From assembly GCF_025770765.1 (NCBI RefSeq), contig NZ_JANZKY010000024.1, positions 1 through 47,483 on the forward strand: a DNA stretch of 47,483 nucleotides, in the 5' to 3' direction. The notes beneath the pieces are model-generated. The model saw only the letters and a program-made list of their open reading frames with translations, searched no databases and was not told the origin of the DNA. Positions 19,490 through 30,206 of the stretch are shown one piece after another. Source of the stretch: Propionivibrio soli (GTDB lineage Bacteria > Pseudomonadota > Gammaproteobacteria > Burkholderiales > Rhodocyclaceae). The translations under genes and the position numbers were made by a program. Every line of letters starts with the position of its first letter. Position 1 is the stretch's first letter.

Positions 19490-20638
19490 ATGCTCGAACG
19501 TCCAGCCGGCGGTGAACGTGCGGTTATCGTCCAGCTCGATTTCGGTCGTGCCGATATTGCCGAAGAACTCGAAGAGGTCCGCCTGCTGACCCAGTCGGCG
19601 GGTGCGGTCGTCTGCGCGGAGGTGCAGGGACGTCGGCAAGCTCCAGACGCGGCCACCTATGCCGGCAAAGGCAAAGCGCAGGAAGTGGCTGCGGAAGTGG
19701 CGGCGCATGAGGCGGACTTGGTTGTCTTTAACCACGAATTGTCGCCTGCTCAGGAACGCAACCTGGAGCGCGTGCTGCAGTGTCGAGTGATTGACCGGAC
19801 GAGCCTCATACTCGATATCTTTGCGCAGCGAGCCCAAAGCGCCGAGGGCAAGCTGCAGGTCGAACTCGCCCAACTTGAGCATCTTGCGACCCGCCTCGTG
19901 CGGGGGTGGACCCACCTTGAGCGCCAGAAAGGTGGCATCGGATTGCGTGGGCCTGGCGAAACCCAGTTGGAGACCGACCGCCGTTTGCTGGGAAAACGCG
20001 TCAAGGTGCTCAAAGAACGGTTATCCCGCCTCGAACGGCATCGCGGCGTGCAACGGAAGGCGCGTAGCCGGGGCGACGTGTTGAATGTCTCCCTCGTTGG
20101 TTATACGAATGCCGGCAAGTCGACGCTCTTTAATGCATTGACTCATGCAGGTGCCTACGCTGCCGATCAACTGTTCGCCACCCTGGATACGACCTCCCGG
20201 CGCCTTTGGTTGGGCGAGGCGGGGAACGCCGTAATCTCGGACACTGTTGGCTTTATCCGCGATTTGCCGCATGAGTTGGTCGCCGCCTTTCGGGCGACCC
20301 TGGATGCGACGTCCAGGGCGGATCTCCTGCTGCACGTGGTAGATTCGGCGAGCACTGTGCGCGACGAGCAGATTGCCGAGGTCGACAAGGTCTTGTCCGA
20401 AATCGGGGCAAGCGACGTTCGCCAACTCGTGGTGTTGAACAAGCTCGATCTCACAGGGCTACCGCCGGCGGTCGAGAGAGACGAGTATGGTAGAATCGCC
20501 CGCATCAGGATCAGCGCGAAAAATGGCGAGGGTTTGCCCCTCTTGCGGCAAGCGCTGGCTGAAATCGCTCTTGAGAAACGCCAAAACGACGCGTCACCGG
20601 CAAGCATAGGTGACGACAGTTCTTTCAAAGCTGAATAA
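19490..20638 (+). CDS. hflX: ribosome-associated GTPase HflX
   Basis: HflX splits stalled 70S ribosomes after heat or antibiotic stress. The 382-residue product has the N-terminal HflX domain (TYAGKGKAQEVAAEV, residues 57-71), the GIGLRGPGETQLETDRR linker motif (about 146-162) and an Obg-type G domain with GYTNAGKST, DTVGFIRDLPHELVAAF and NKLD. It lies 100 bp after hfq; that gap has no clear terminator, so read-through from hfq is likely. Confidence 0.96.
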   Translation: MLERPAGGERAVIVQLDFGRADIAEELEEVRLLTQSAGAVVCAEVQGRRQAPDAATYAGKGKAQEVAAEVAAHEADLVVFNHELSPAQERNLERVLQCRVIDRTSLILDIFAQRAQSAEGKLQVELAQLEHLATRLVRGWTHLERQKGGIGLRGPGETQLETDRRLLGKRVKVLKERLSRLERHRGVQRKARSRGDVLNVSLVGYTNAGKSTLFNALTHAGAYAADQLFATLDTTSRRLWLGEAGNAVISDTVGFIRDLPHELVAAFRATLDATSRADLLLHVVDSASTVRDEQIAEVDKVLSEIGASDVRQLVVLNKLDLTGLPPAVERDEYGRIARIRISAKNGEGLPLLRQALAEIALEKRQNDASPASIGDDSSFKAE

Positions 20639-20694
20639 CGTTCGTAACGTTCGGATTCCGACTTCTCCCTATGATTTCATGCATCGGAGTACTT

Positions 20695-21960
20695 ATGTCG
20701 CTCAACGACCCGCAATGGGGCAACCGAGGCAACGACGGCGGTGGCGGCAAGCGGCCAAGTCAGGGGCCCCCAGATCTTGAAGAGCTTTGGCGCGACCTCA
20801 ATCGTCGCTTGTCGGGTGTTTTTGACAAGAAAGGCGGTGGAGGCAGTGACGGTGGTGGCAATCGCCCGTCGGCTGAATTCAATCCACGGTTTCTCGGCGG
20901 CGGCATCACAATGCTTGTTGCCCTGGTACTCGTTGTCTGGCTGGCGAGCGGCTTCTATATCGTCGACGCTTCTCAACGTGGCCTCGTTTTGCAGTTCGGC
21001 CGCTACAAAGAGAGTACGGAATCGGGGCTTCGCTGGCGGTTGCCGTACCCGATCCAGTCGCATGAGCTGGTCAACATCTCCGGAGTGCGGACGATTGAGG
21101 TCGGCTATCGCGGTAGCGAGAGAAACAAGGTTCTCAAAGAGGCACTGATGCTCACGGATGATGAAAACATCATCAACATTCAGTTCGCCGTTCAGTACAT
21201 TTTGAAGGATCCGGTCGAGTATGTCTTCAACAACCGGAATCCAGACGAGTCGGTGATGCAGGCTGCCGAGACGGCGATTCGCGAAATCGTCGGCAAGAGC
21301 AAGATGGACTTCGTTCTCTACGAAGGCCGCGAACAGATTGCAGTTCAGGCTTCTAACCTGATGCAGGAGATTCTCGACCGGTACAAAACCGGAATCCTGA
21401 TCTCGAAAGTCACGATGCAAAACGCGCAGCCGCCCGAGCAGGTTCAGGCAGCCTTCGACGACGCCGTTAAGGCCGGCCAGGATCGCGAGAGACAAAAGAA
21501 CGAGGGGCAAGCTTACGCGAACGACGTGATCCCGCGTGCTCGCGGTACGGCGGCTCGCTTGTTGCAAGAAGCGGACGGTTACCGGCAACGCCTCATCGCG
21601 ACAGCTGAGGGCGACGCCAACCGGTTCCGTCAGGTCAACGCCGAATACTCGAAGGCGCCCGAGGTGACGCGCAGCCGCATGTACATAGAGACGATGCAAC
21701 AGGTATATAGCAATACGAGCAAGGTAATGGTTGACGCGCATGGGCAAGGGAACCTGCTCTATCTTCCCTTGGACAAGCTGATGCAGGCTGCGGGCGCGAT
21801 TCCGCAAGCGAGTAGCGAATCGTCAACCTCGGCTGGTGATGCGTTAGCTGGCCGCTCAGGTGCAACGTCCTCTCCCAAAGACAGTGCCCCGCCGGCGTCG
21901 GAGCGGGCGGATTCCCGCTCGCGTGATGCCCTTCGTTCGCGCGACAGGGAGGCACGATAA
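20695..21960 (+). CDS. hflK: FtsH protease modulator HflK
   Basis: HflK forms with HflC an SPFH-type inner-membrane complex that restrains the FtsH protease. The 421-residue product has a glycine-rich cytoplasmic N-terminus, one transmembrane helix (about 75-95, MLVALVLVVWLASGFYIV), the SPFH/band-7 domain and a long alpha-helical arm, then a Ser/Arg-rich C-terminus. The ATG at 20695 is chosen because GGAG at 20686-20689 lies 5 nt upstream; an in-frame ATG at 20671 lacks a site. The TAA overlaps the hflC ATG (TAATG). Confidence 0.94.
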   Translation: MSLNDPQWGNRGNDGGGGKRPSQGPPDLEELWRDLNRRLSGVFDKKGGGGSDGGGNRPSAEFNPRFLGGGITMLVALVLVVWLASGFYIVDASQRGLVLQFGRYKESTESGLRWRLPYPIQSHELVNISGVRTIEVGYRGSERNKVLKEALMLTDDENIINIQFAVQYILKDPVEYVFNNRNPDESVMQAAETAIREIVGKSKMDFVLYEGREQIAVQASNLMQEILDRYKTGILISKVTMQNAQPPEQVQAAFDDAVKAGQDRERQKNEGQAYANDVIPRARGTAARLLQEADGYRQRLIATAEGDANRFRQVNAEYSKAPEVTRSRMYIETMQQVYSNTSKVMVDAHGQGNLLYLPLDKLMQAAGAIPQASSESSTSAGDALAGRSGATSSPKDSAPPASERADSRSRDALRSRDREAR

Positions 21961-22850
21961 TGAGAGCTCGCCTGAACATACTCGCGACGCTGGTTGCGGT
22001 TGCTCTTGTCATTTTTGCAACGTCCATTTTTACGGTCGATCAAAGGCAGTACGCGATCATCTTCCAGCTTGGAGAGGTGCGTGACGTCATCGAACGCCCG
22101 GGGCTTTACTTCAAGTGGCCAATGATTCAGAACGTGCGCTATTTCGACAAGCGGATTCTGACGCTGGACGCCGCCGAACCAGAGCGCTTCATCACTTCTG
22201 AAAAGAAGAATGTGCTCGTTGACTCCTTTGTGAAATGGCGGATCGTCGATCCCAAGCTCTACTACATCTCGGTTGCCGGCGATGAGGCGCGCGCGGTGAC
22301 TCGTCTCTCGCAGACGGTCAATGCCGGATTACGAGAGGAGTTTGGCAAGCGCACGGTGCACGACGTCGTTTCGGGCGAACGCGATCGGATCATGGAGCAG
22401 ATGCGCGAGAAAGCCGATCAAGACGCACGCAAGATCGGGGTGCAGATCGTCGATGTACGGGTGAAGCGGGTCGATCTGCCGACGGAAGTCAGCGAGTCGG
22501 TGTATCGCCGCATGGAGGCAGAACGCAAACGTGTCGCCAACGAGCTCCGTTCTGAAGGGGCGGCCGAGGCCGAGAAGATTCGGGCTGACGCCGATCGGCA
22601 AAGGGAAGTCATTGTTGCCGAAGCCTACCGCGAAGCGCAAAAGATCAAAGGCGAAGGGGACGCGAAGGCAACGGCGACGTACGCCCAAGCGTTTGGTCAG
22701 AATCCCGAGTTCTATGCCTTCTATCGGAGCCTGGAAGCGTATCGGTCGACCTTCAAGAACAAGGGCGACGTGATCGTGGTGGAGCCGAATTCGGACTTTT
22801 TCAAATACATGAAGAGTCTCGGGCGTGGTGCTGAAAAAACCTCGAAATGA
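21960..22850 (+). CDS. hflC: FtsH protease modulator HflC
   Basis: Partner of HflK in the membrane-bound SPFH complex. The 296-residue protein has an N-terminal transmembrane helix (about 5-25, ILATLVAVALVIFATSIF), FTVDQRQYAIIFQLGEV at the start of the SPFH domain, VDVRVKRVDLP, and a helical region (about 185-250) rich in Ala, Glu and Lys. One-base overlap with hflK and 4-bp overlap with the next gene indicate coupled translation. Confidence 0.95.
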   Translation: MRARLNILATLVAVALVIFATSIFTVDQRQYAIIFQLGEVRDVIERPGLYFKWPMIQNVRYFDKRILTLDAAEPERFITSEKKNVLVDSFVKWRIVDPKLYYISVAGDEARAVTRLSQTVNAGLREEFGKRTVHDVVSGERDRIMEQMREKADQDARKIGVQIVDVRVKRVDLPTEVSESVYRRMEAERKRVANELRSEGAAEAEKIRADADRQREVIVAEAYREAQKIKGEGDAKATATYAQAFGQNPEFYAFYRSLEAYRSTFKNKGDVIVVEPNSDFFKYMKSLGRGAEKTSK

Positions 22851-23032
22851 CCGACAGCCTTCTCGCCGCCTTCGCTTTGCTGTTGGTTCTCGAAGGCGTC
22901 ATGCCTTTTCTCGCGCCACGCGTGTGGCGCGATACTTTTCGCCGTCTTCTTCAGTTGACTGACGGACAACTGCGTTTCATCGGTCTTTCTTCGATGCTCG
23001 CCGGAATAATCCTGCTGATGGTTTTCAGATGA
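22847..23032 (+). CDS. DUF2065 family small membrane protein
   Basis: A 61-residue protein with two hydrophobic helices (about 4-25 and 42-60) around a short basic loop ([20 protein letters not shown]). DUF2065 proteins commonly sit just after hflC in betaproteobacteria; their function is not known. Both ends overlap the neighbours by 4 bp (hflC and hisZ), so it is surely translated as part of this operon. A role with HflKC is plausible from position only. Confidence 0.85.
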   Translation: MTDSLLAAFALLLVLEGVMPFLAPRVWRDTFRRLLQLTDGQLRFIGLSSMLAGIILLMVFR

Positions 23033-24186
23033 ACTGGCTGTTACCCGAATACTTGGCTGATGCCTTGCCCCAAGAGGCGGCGCGAATCGAGAAGTTAAGA
23101 CGCGTCGTACTCGATCTGTTCAGGGTGCGTGGTTATGAGCTGGTCATCCCGCCCATGCTGGAGTATCTCGATTCCTTGCTGACGGGGTCCGGCTCTGACC
23201 TCACTCTGCGTACCTTCAAGCTCGTCGATCAATTATCGGGTCGTACGCTTGGAGTCCGCGCCGATATGACTCCGCAGGTAGCGCGTATTGATGCCCACCT
23301 CCTCAATCGGAAAGGTGTCGCACGCCTTTGCTATTGCGACAGCGTCCTGCATACGCTTCCAGCATCGCAGGCGGCAACGCGGGAACCGATTCAGCTCGGC
23401 GCCGAGCTCTATGGCTATGCAGGGCTAGAGGCTGACATTGAGATCATTCGCTTGGCGGCTGCAGCTCTTACTGCCGCTGGTACGCCGGCGTCTCGGATTG
23501 ACGTCAGCCACGTTGGTGTCTTCCGTGCGCTTTCGGGCGCCGCGGGGCTCAAGGCGGCAGACGAAGCGAGAATTCTACCGTTCCTGCAAGCGAAGGACAT
23601 TCCTGGGCTACGCGAATGTTGTGCCGGACTGGCCGAGCCTTATCGTTCGGCGTTTTTGCGTTTGCCGGCGCTCTACGGCGGTGTGGAAGTGCTTGAGGAA
23701 GCTATCGAGAAGTTGCCGAAGCTTCCCGAGATCGTACAAGCGGTTGAGACAATGAGCGGGTTGCGACTGGCTCTGCCCGAACTTCCGCTTTCATTCGATT
23801 TTGCCGATTTGCGCGGTTACCATTATCACAATGGCATTGTATTTGCCGCCTATTATCCGGGTTTCCCAAGCGCGATTGCCCTTGGGGGACGGTACGATGG
23901 CGTCGGGAGAGACTTCGGGCGCGAACGTCCCGCGACGGGTTTCTCGATGGATTTGCGAGAGGTCGCCCGCCTTTCGGGTGACGGAGATGGCGAGGAGTCA
24001 ATTCTGGCACCCTACGTGGGTGGCGATGCAAGCCTCGCGGCGCGAGTTGCCGCGCTGCGAAATGAGGGACATATCGTTGTTGAGTTGCTTCCTGGCGAGG
24101 CAGCGAGCGAAGGTCCGGAATGTACCCAACGGTTGGTCAGACGCAACGGGCGATGGATTACAGAAGCAATTACGGGGATCGATTGA
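23029..24186 (+). CDS. hisZ: ATP phosphoribosyltransferase regulatory subunit HisZ
   Basis: HisZ is a catalytically inactive paralog of histidyl-tRNA synthetase that forms a hetero-octamer with short-form HisG, the first enzyme of histidine biosynthesis. The 385-residue product has the class II synthetase fold: motif 1 region [17 protein letters not shown], motif 2-like [17 protein letters not shown], and a GGRYDGVG stretch, but it ends without an anticodon-binding domain. The neighbours DUF2065 (overlap) and purA (3-bp gap) match the betaproteobacterial hflC-hisZ-purA order. It implies that a short HisG is encoded elsewhere. Confidence 0.93.
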   Translation: MNWLLPEYLADALPQEAARIEKLRRVVLDLFRVRGYELVIPPMLEYLDSLLTGSGSDLTLRTFKLVDQLSGRTLGVRADMTPQVARIDAHLLNRKGVARLCYCDSVLHTLPASQAATREPIQLGAELYGYAGLEADIEIIRLAAAALTAAGTPASRIDVSHVGVFRALSGAAGLKAADEARILPFLQAKDIPGLRECCAGLAEPYRSAFLRLPALYGGVEVLEEAIEKLPKLPEIVQAVETMSGLRLALPELPLSFDFADLRGYHYHNGIVFAAYYPGFPSAIALGGRYDGVGRDFGRERPATGFSMDLREVARLSGDGDGEESILAPYVGGDASLAARVAALRNEGHIVVELLPGEAASEGPECTQRLVRRNGRWITEAITGID

Positions 24187-25497
<1,311 letters not shown>

Positions 25498-25534
25498 GAC
25501 AAACGGTGACTTCGGCGAGGGATTGAACGTGAGA

Positions 25535-25559
25535 AAGCCGGCGTTACGCCGGCTTTTTT
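25535..25559 (+). terminator. rho-independent terminator after purA
   Basis: Perfect 9-bp stem (25535-25543 with 25547-25555), 3-nt loop, then a T-run to 25559. It closes the hfq/hflX-purA transcription block. Confidence 0.9.
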
Positions 25560-25619
25560 GCTCGCTTGCTTGGGCGGCACGGAAAGGCGGGCTTGTGAAG
25601 GACAGAAGCGGCGCGCGGC

Positions 25620-26645
25620 ATGGGAATCCTTGATTGGTTCAAGAATCGCTCCGCGCAATTCGACGCCGATCAACGTTCGGACGCACTGACGGAACAGGCG
25701 ATCGAGAAAGCCGTAGCGCTCACCAATCCTCGGCTCAAATTGGTTCGGGCCTACCAGGATCGGTTGGGGCCTGCCGTCGAAACGAGTGTTGCGCATTTGC
25801 GACGGTTAATCTCTGCTTTGCCTGCGTCGATTCGGATTTCAGCGACCAACTGGGGGTTTGACCCCGTATTGCGTGCTTTTTTTGCGACGCCGTCTGATAT
25901 CACCACCATCCTGGGGCGGTCGCATAACGTGCGAACCTTGCTCGAAAAATTTCCCGAACTGGACGAAGCCCATGTCGTTCTCGGGATGGCGTTTTCGGAA
26001 CAGAAAGTCCGAGGATTGTCGCTTCAAGGCGGTGGTGGGCCGCAAGATGCCGAAGCGACGATGGTGAGTTTTGCGGATCACCAAGTGCGTATTTGCGGGC
26101 AGGAAGAGCGGGAAATCCGCCGGCTTCTCGGCACTCAATTGTTCGAGTATCTGGTAGCCCAGGCTCTGATTGAAATCGGAGAAGATCGTTCAGAGCGACG
26201 TGAACTTGAGGATGAGCGTTCGCTGATTCGAGCCCGGCTGCGCTTGCTGCAGCAGCAAGGGCCGGGATTGGGAACAGTTTTTGGATCCCCCCCCGGTGCG
26301 GCCGAAGAACGCGCCAAGCTTGAGGCCCAATTGCTTGAAAACGAGCGGCAAATGGAGATGATCGGCGGATCGGATTCGATTCTCGAAGGAGAACTCGAGC
26401 ACTTGCAGTCAGTGCTTGCAAACCCAGAGCGCTACGTGCGCATTGAGCACAAGGACCTCCGCTTGAGCACGATGAATCTCATGCTCGACGAGGCGAGTAC
26501 GGACGTCGCTTGCGATGTCTCGTTCTCTCTGGCAGAGCTTTCCGGTTCGCCTTCGATCCGAAGTGCGTTCGTGCTAGGAACGTTTGCGCGCGCTGAACTT
26601 CCTCCGGAGAGAATGAATTTCGACGATGCCATTCGTTATTTGTGA
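25620..26645 (+). CDS. conserved hypothetical protein, soluble, coiled-coil centre
   Basis: I do not recognise a named family. The 341-residue product starts MGILDWFKNR, has no signal peptide or membrane helix, and is rich in charged helices. The middle (about 175-270) looks like a coiled coil, with ERRELEDERSLIRARLRLLQ and AKLEAQLLENERQMEM. The last 60 residues (DVACDVSFSLAEL...) look like a compact alpha/beta end. Codon use matches the core genes around it, so it is a resident gene. It is flanked by the purA terminator on the left and tRNA-Leu on the right, so it is likely a single-gene transcript. Position suggests nothing about its job. Confidence 0.75.
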   Translation: MGILDWFKNRSAQFDADQRSDALTEQAIEKAVALTNPRLKLVRAYQDRLGPAVETSVAHLRRLISALPASIRISATNWGFDPVLRAFFATPSDITTILGRSHNVRTLLEKFPELDEAHVVLGMAFSEQKVRGLSLQGGGGPQDAEATMVSFADHQVRICGQEEREIRRLLGTQLFEYLVAQALIEIGEDRSERRELEDERSLIRARLRLLQQQGPGLGTVFGSPPGAAEERAKLEAQLLENERQMEMIGGSDSILEGELEHLQSVLANPERYVRIEHKDLRLSTMNLMLDEASTDVACDVSFSLAELSGSPSIRSAFVLGTFARAELPPERMNFDDAIRYL

Positions 26646-26852
26646 TTCCGGATCGCGAGGCGAGGAGCGGGGCGACGCCGTTGCAGACGATCCGATGCTG
26701 GCTTGGAACACGGCCGGCGGATCAGTGTCCGAAGAGAAGAGTGCAAAGATCATAAGTCACGGCGTTGCGTATGGTGTACGCTTGGACGGTCGACCAATCG
26801 GAACCTTTGAATATCCGAGATCTGCACGGACAGAAAGAGCAGTATCCAGAAC

Positions 26853-26879
26853 AAAAAGGCCCCGACGATCGTCGAGGCC
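26853..26879 (-). terminator. rho-independent terminator of tRNA-Leu
   Basis: On the minus strand, downstream of the tRNA, GGCCTCGACG pairs with CGTCGGGGCC (26858-26879, one mismatch), followed by five T (26853-26857). Confidence 0.85.
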
Positions 26880-26893
26880 ATTGATGTTTTTCT

Positions 26894-26980
26894 TGGTGCC
26901 CAGGAAGGGACTCGAACCCCCACAGTGTTGCCACCACTAGGACCTGAACCTAGCGCGTCTACCAATTTCGCCACCTGGGC
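26894..26980 (-). tRNA. tRNA-Leu (anticodon CAG)
   Basis: Minus-strand cloverleaf with acceptor GCCCAGG/CCTGGGC, a D arm, the anticodon arm CTAGG-TTCAGGT-CCTAG with anticodon CAG (plus strand 26944-26946), a long class II variable arm, T arm GGGGG-TTCGAGT-CCCTT, and an encoded CCA at 26894-26896. It reads the CTG leucine codon and is divergent from rnr. Confidence 0.95.
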
Positions 26981-27019
26981 ATTTGCAGCGAAGGCCGAAT
27001 TCTAAAGGAACATAACAAA

Positions 27020-29335
27020 ATGTCAATAAAAAAGCTCTCCAGAACCCGTCGTAACGACCCCTATTTCGCTCGTGAAGCGGCCAAGTATGACGTCCCGCTA
27101 CCGTCACGTGAGTACGTATTGCAGGCGGTTGAGGAGCAGGGCAAGCCGGTGAGTTTTGACTACCTTTGCGCTCTGCTCGACGTGCAAAAGCACGAACTCG
27201 AAATGTTCCAGCGTCGCCTCGGTGCCATGGAGCGCGAAGGCCAGTTGATGCGCAACCGGAAGGGGGCGTACATCGTTCCCGAGCGCGCAAGTTTGATCCC
27301 TGGGCGTGTCGAAGGTCACCCCGACGGTTATGGCTTTCTCGTCCCCGACGACCGTAGCGGGGACATCTTTCTTGACGCCAAACAGATGTCGAAGGTGCTG
27401 CACGGAGACCGGGCGCTGGTTCGCGTTATCGGTATTGATCGGAAGGGGCGGCCCGAAGGCGTTCTCGTCGAAGTGCTGGAGCGTGCCAATACACGTGTCG
27501 TGGGCCGCGTCCTGGTCGAGCATGGCATTACGCTCGTGGTTCCGGAGAACCGCCGTATCAATCAGGACATTCTGGTTGTCCCCGACAAGAAGACGAGAAT
27601 CGCCGCGGGTCAGGTTGTCATGGTCGAGATCGTCGAACAGCCGGACCGACATACACAGCCGATCGGCCGAATCGTCGAAATCCTGGGCAACTATGCTGAT
27701 CCCGGGATGGAAATCGAGATCGCTTTGCGCAAACACGACTTGCCCTTCGAATTCTCGCCGCAAGTCAATGAAGAAACGAAACGTCTGCCCAACAAGGTGA
27801 GAAAAGCCGAAATGGCCGGACGAAGGGATTTGCGGGATCTTCCTCTGGTAACCATCGACGGCGAGACAGCGAAAGACTTTGATGACGCTGTCTTCGCGGA
27901 GAAAAAGGGGCGCGGTTGGCGCCTCGTGGTTGCCATCGCGGACGTGAGCCATTACGTGCAGCCGGGAAGCGCGCTTGACCGCGAGGCCATGGCGCGGGGC
28001 AATTCGGTGTACTTTCCTCGACGGGTCATCCCCATGTTGCCCGAGAAGCTGTCCAACGGTTTGTGTTCGCTCAACCCCGACGTCGAACGGTTGGCCATGG
28101 TTTGCGACATGGACATCAACAGCCGTGGCGAGATCAAGGAGTACGAGTTCTATCCCGCGATTTTTCGCTCGCACGCTCGGCTGACCTACACGCAGGTGTG
28201 GGCTTGGCTTTCCGGAGAGAAGGCGCCGGAAACGGAGTTGCACCGCGAATTGTTGCCGCGATTGCAGGCGCTCTACGATCTGTTCAGTGTCCTGCTGAAA
28301 GCACGCCACAAACGAGGTGCGATCGATTTCGAGACCACCGAGACGATGATGCTGTTCAACGACCAGGGCAAGATCGAAAACATCGTCCCGGTTTATCGGA
28401 ACGACGCCCATCGTTTGATCGAGGAGTGCATGCTTGCGGCAAACGTGTGCGCTTCGGCCTTCCTCGAGGAACATGAACAACCGTGCCTCTACCGGATTCA
28501 TGAGGGGCCGACGCCCGAGAAGCTCGAGGGCTTGCGCAGCTTCCTCAAAGAGTTCGGGTTGAGCCTTCCGGGGGGCGATGACCCGAAAGCCAAGGACTAC
28601 GCAGCCCTGCTTGAAAAAATCAAGCCCAGGCCGGACGCCGCGTTGCTTCAGACGGTGATGCTGCGGTCACTCCGACAGGCAATGTACAGCCCGGATAACG
28701 TTGGTCATTTCGGTCTCTCGTACGAACACTACACGCACTTCACGTCGCCGATACGGCGCTATCCCGATCTGCTGGTGCATCGTTCGATCAAGGCGGTATT
28801 GGACGGAACGCGCTATACGCCCGGGAAATGGGACGATATCGGGTTGCACTGCTCGATGACTGAAAGGCGCGCCGACGAGGCCACACGGGACGTCGACAAC
28901 TGGCTCAAGTGCTACTACATGCGTGACCGTATCGGGGAAGAATTTGACGCAACCGTTGCGGCAGTGGTGCCGTTCGGCGTCTTCGTTGCGCTCGATTCCG
29001 TTTACGTCGAGGGGCTCGTGCACGTCTCTGAACTCGGCGAGGACTATTTCGAGTTCGATAACGTCAAGCATCAGATGCTTGGGCAGCGTACCGGCCAGCG
29101 ATATCGGCTCGGTGACAGATTGCGGGTGAAGCTTGTTCGCGCCGATCTGGAAAGTGGCCGCATCGATTTTGTCCTTGCCGAACCGCCGGCCGCGCCGGTC
29201 GGCCGGATGAGTACTGGGTTCAGTCACCCCCCACGCAAAAGCGCAAACGATCATGCTGAGAACGGCAGGCGAGAAAAGCGTCCGACGGCACACGGGCAAG
29301 AAAGATCGCGAAGCACAGGGCGAAAACGTCGCTAA
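27020..29335 (+). CDS. rnr: ribonuclease R
   Basis: RNase R is a processive 3'-5' exoribonuclease that degrades structured RNA. The 771-residue product has an N-terminal HTH-like domain (about 25-85), two cold-shock domains (about 95-240), the RNB catalytic domain with TIDGETAKDFDDAVF (catalytic Asp cluster near 280-290) and HYTHFTSPIRRYPDLLVH, an S1 domain (about 635-720), and a short basic tail. A weak AAGGA lies about 10 nt before the ATG. It is followed by rlmB after 103 bp, the standard rnr-rlmB pair. Confidence 0.96.
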   Translation: MSIKKLSRTRRNDPYFAREAAKYDVPLPSREYVLQAVEEQGKPVSFDYLCALLDVQKHELEMFQRRLGAMEREGQLMRNRKGAYIVPERASLIPGRVEGHPDGYGFLVPDDRSGDIFLDAKQMSKVLHGDRALVRVIGIDRKGRPEGVLVEVLERANTRVVGRVLVEHGITLVVPENRRINQDILVVPDKKTRIAAGQVVMVEIVEQPDRHTQPIGRIVEILGNYADPGMEIEIALRKHDLPFEFSPQVNEETKRLPNKVRKAEMAGRRDLRDLPLVTIDGETAKDFDDAVFAEKKGRGWRLVVAIADVSHYVQPGSALDREAMARGNSVYFPRRVIPMLPEKLSNGLCSLNPDVERLAMVCDMDINSRGEIKEYEFYPAIFRSHARLTYTQVWAWLSGEKAPETELHRELLPRLQALYDLFSVLLKARHKRGAIDFETTETMMLFNDQGKIENIVPVYRNDAHRLIEECMLAANVCASAFLEEHEQPCLYRIHEGPTPEKLEGLRSFLKEFGLSLPGGDDPKAKDYAALLEKIKPRPDAALLQTVMLRSLRQAMYSPDNVGHFGLSYEHYTHFTSPIRRYPDLLVHRSIKAVLDGTRYTPGKWDDIGLHCSMTERRADEATRDVDNWLKCYYMRDRIGEEFDATVAAVVPFGVFVALDSVYVEGLVHVSELGEDYFEFDNVKHQMLGQRTGQRYRLGDRLRVKLVRADLESGRIDFVLAEPPAAPVGRMSTGFSHPPRKSANDHAENGRREKRPTAHGQERSRSTGRKRR

Positions 29336-29407
29336 GGCGCTGTTGCTTACCGCCTCACTACTGTTCGGCTGACTGCACCCGACAAGAGGTCCAGGGGCGG
29401 CTCAAGG

Positions 29408-29413
29408 TAGAAT
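29408..29413 (+). promoter_or_regulatory. candidate -10 element before rlmB
   Basis: TAGAAT, 26 bp before the rlmB ATG, preceded by GG as in the ndk candidate. No convincing -35 is seen; rlmB may also be read from the rnr promoter. Confidence 0.3.
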
Positions 29414-29438
29414 AACGCCCCTCATTTGCGAGACTGTC

Positions 29439-30179
29439 ATGTCACAACCCACCTTCATTCACGGATTCCACGCGGTAATCGCCAAACTGCGCCATCAGCC
29501 GGAGGCTGTCCTCGAAATCTTCGTCGACGTGGGTCGCCATGACGCCCGGATGCGCGACCTGACGAAACACGCTGAATTGCATTCGGTGCGCATCATGCCT
29601 GTCGATGCAAAACGATTGGAGGGGATGGCCGGTGGAGGGCATAGGCATCAGGGGGTTGTCGCCCGCGTGTCGGGCGAGGCGCGTCATGTAACCCTCGACG
29701 ATGTTCTCGATACGCTTGATGAACCCGCCTTCCTGCTCGTTCTCGATGGAATCCAGGACCCGCACAACCTGGGAGCTTGCCTACGCGTGGCAGACGCTGT
29801 AGGCGCGCACGCCGTTGTGGCGCCGAAAGATCGGGCGGTGGGCCTGACTCAGACGGCCATCAAGGTGGCAAGCGGAGCGGCCGAGAGCGTCCCGTATATC
29901 ACGGTAACGAATCTTGCACGCACGTTGCGCGAGCTCAAGGAGCGTGAGATCCAGGTCATCGGGACGGATGCTGAAGCCGAGCACGACATCTACAACACGC
30001 AGTGGCCCGCGGCAACTGCCTGGGTTCTGGGTGCGGAAGGTGACGGATTGCGGCGCTTGACACGCGAAACATGTGATCAACTGGTGACCATCCCGATGCT
30101 CGGGTCGGTCCAAAGCCTTAACGTCTCGGTGGCTGCCGGGGTCTGTCTTTACGAGGCGAGACGCCGACGCGGTGCGTAG
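29439..30179 (+). CDS. rlmB: 23S rRNA Gm2251 2'-O-methyltransferase
   Basis: RlmB is a SPOUT-class (SpoU/TrmH) methyltransferase that methylates the ribose of G2251 in 23S rRNA. The 246-residue product has an N-terminal substrate-binding domain (1-75) with FIHGFHAV, then the knotted catalytic domain with motif 1 LDGIQDPHNLGACLR, motif 2 WVLGAEGDGL and motif 3 IPMLGSVQSLNVSVAAG. It is convergent with the zinc-ribbon gene downstream. Confidence 0.95.
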   Translation: MSQPTFIHGFHAVIAKLRHQPEAVLEIFVDVGRHDARMRDLTKHAELHSVRIMPVDAKRLEGMAGGGHRHQGVVARVSGEARHVTLDDVLDTLDEPAFLLVLDGIQDPHNLGACLRVADAVGAHAVVAPKDRAVGLTQTAIKVASGAAESVPYITVTNLARTLRELKEREIQVIGTDAEAEHDIYNTQWPAATAWVLGAEGDGLRRLTRETCDQLVTIPMLGSVQSLNVSVAAGVCLYEARRRRGA

Positions 30180-30206
30180 TCAAGAAGATGGCCGCAGGAT
30201 GCCTGA

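Noticed and set aside
26626-26940. 104-codon plus-strand frame
   Set aside because: It covers the tRNA-Leu terminator and part of the tRNA gene on the other strand and shows no domain.
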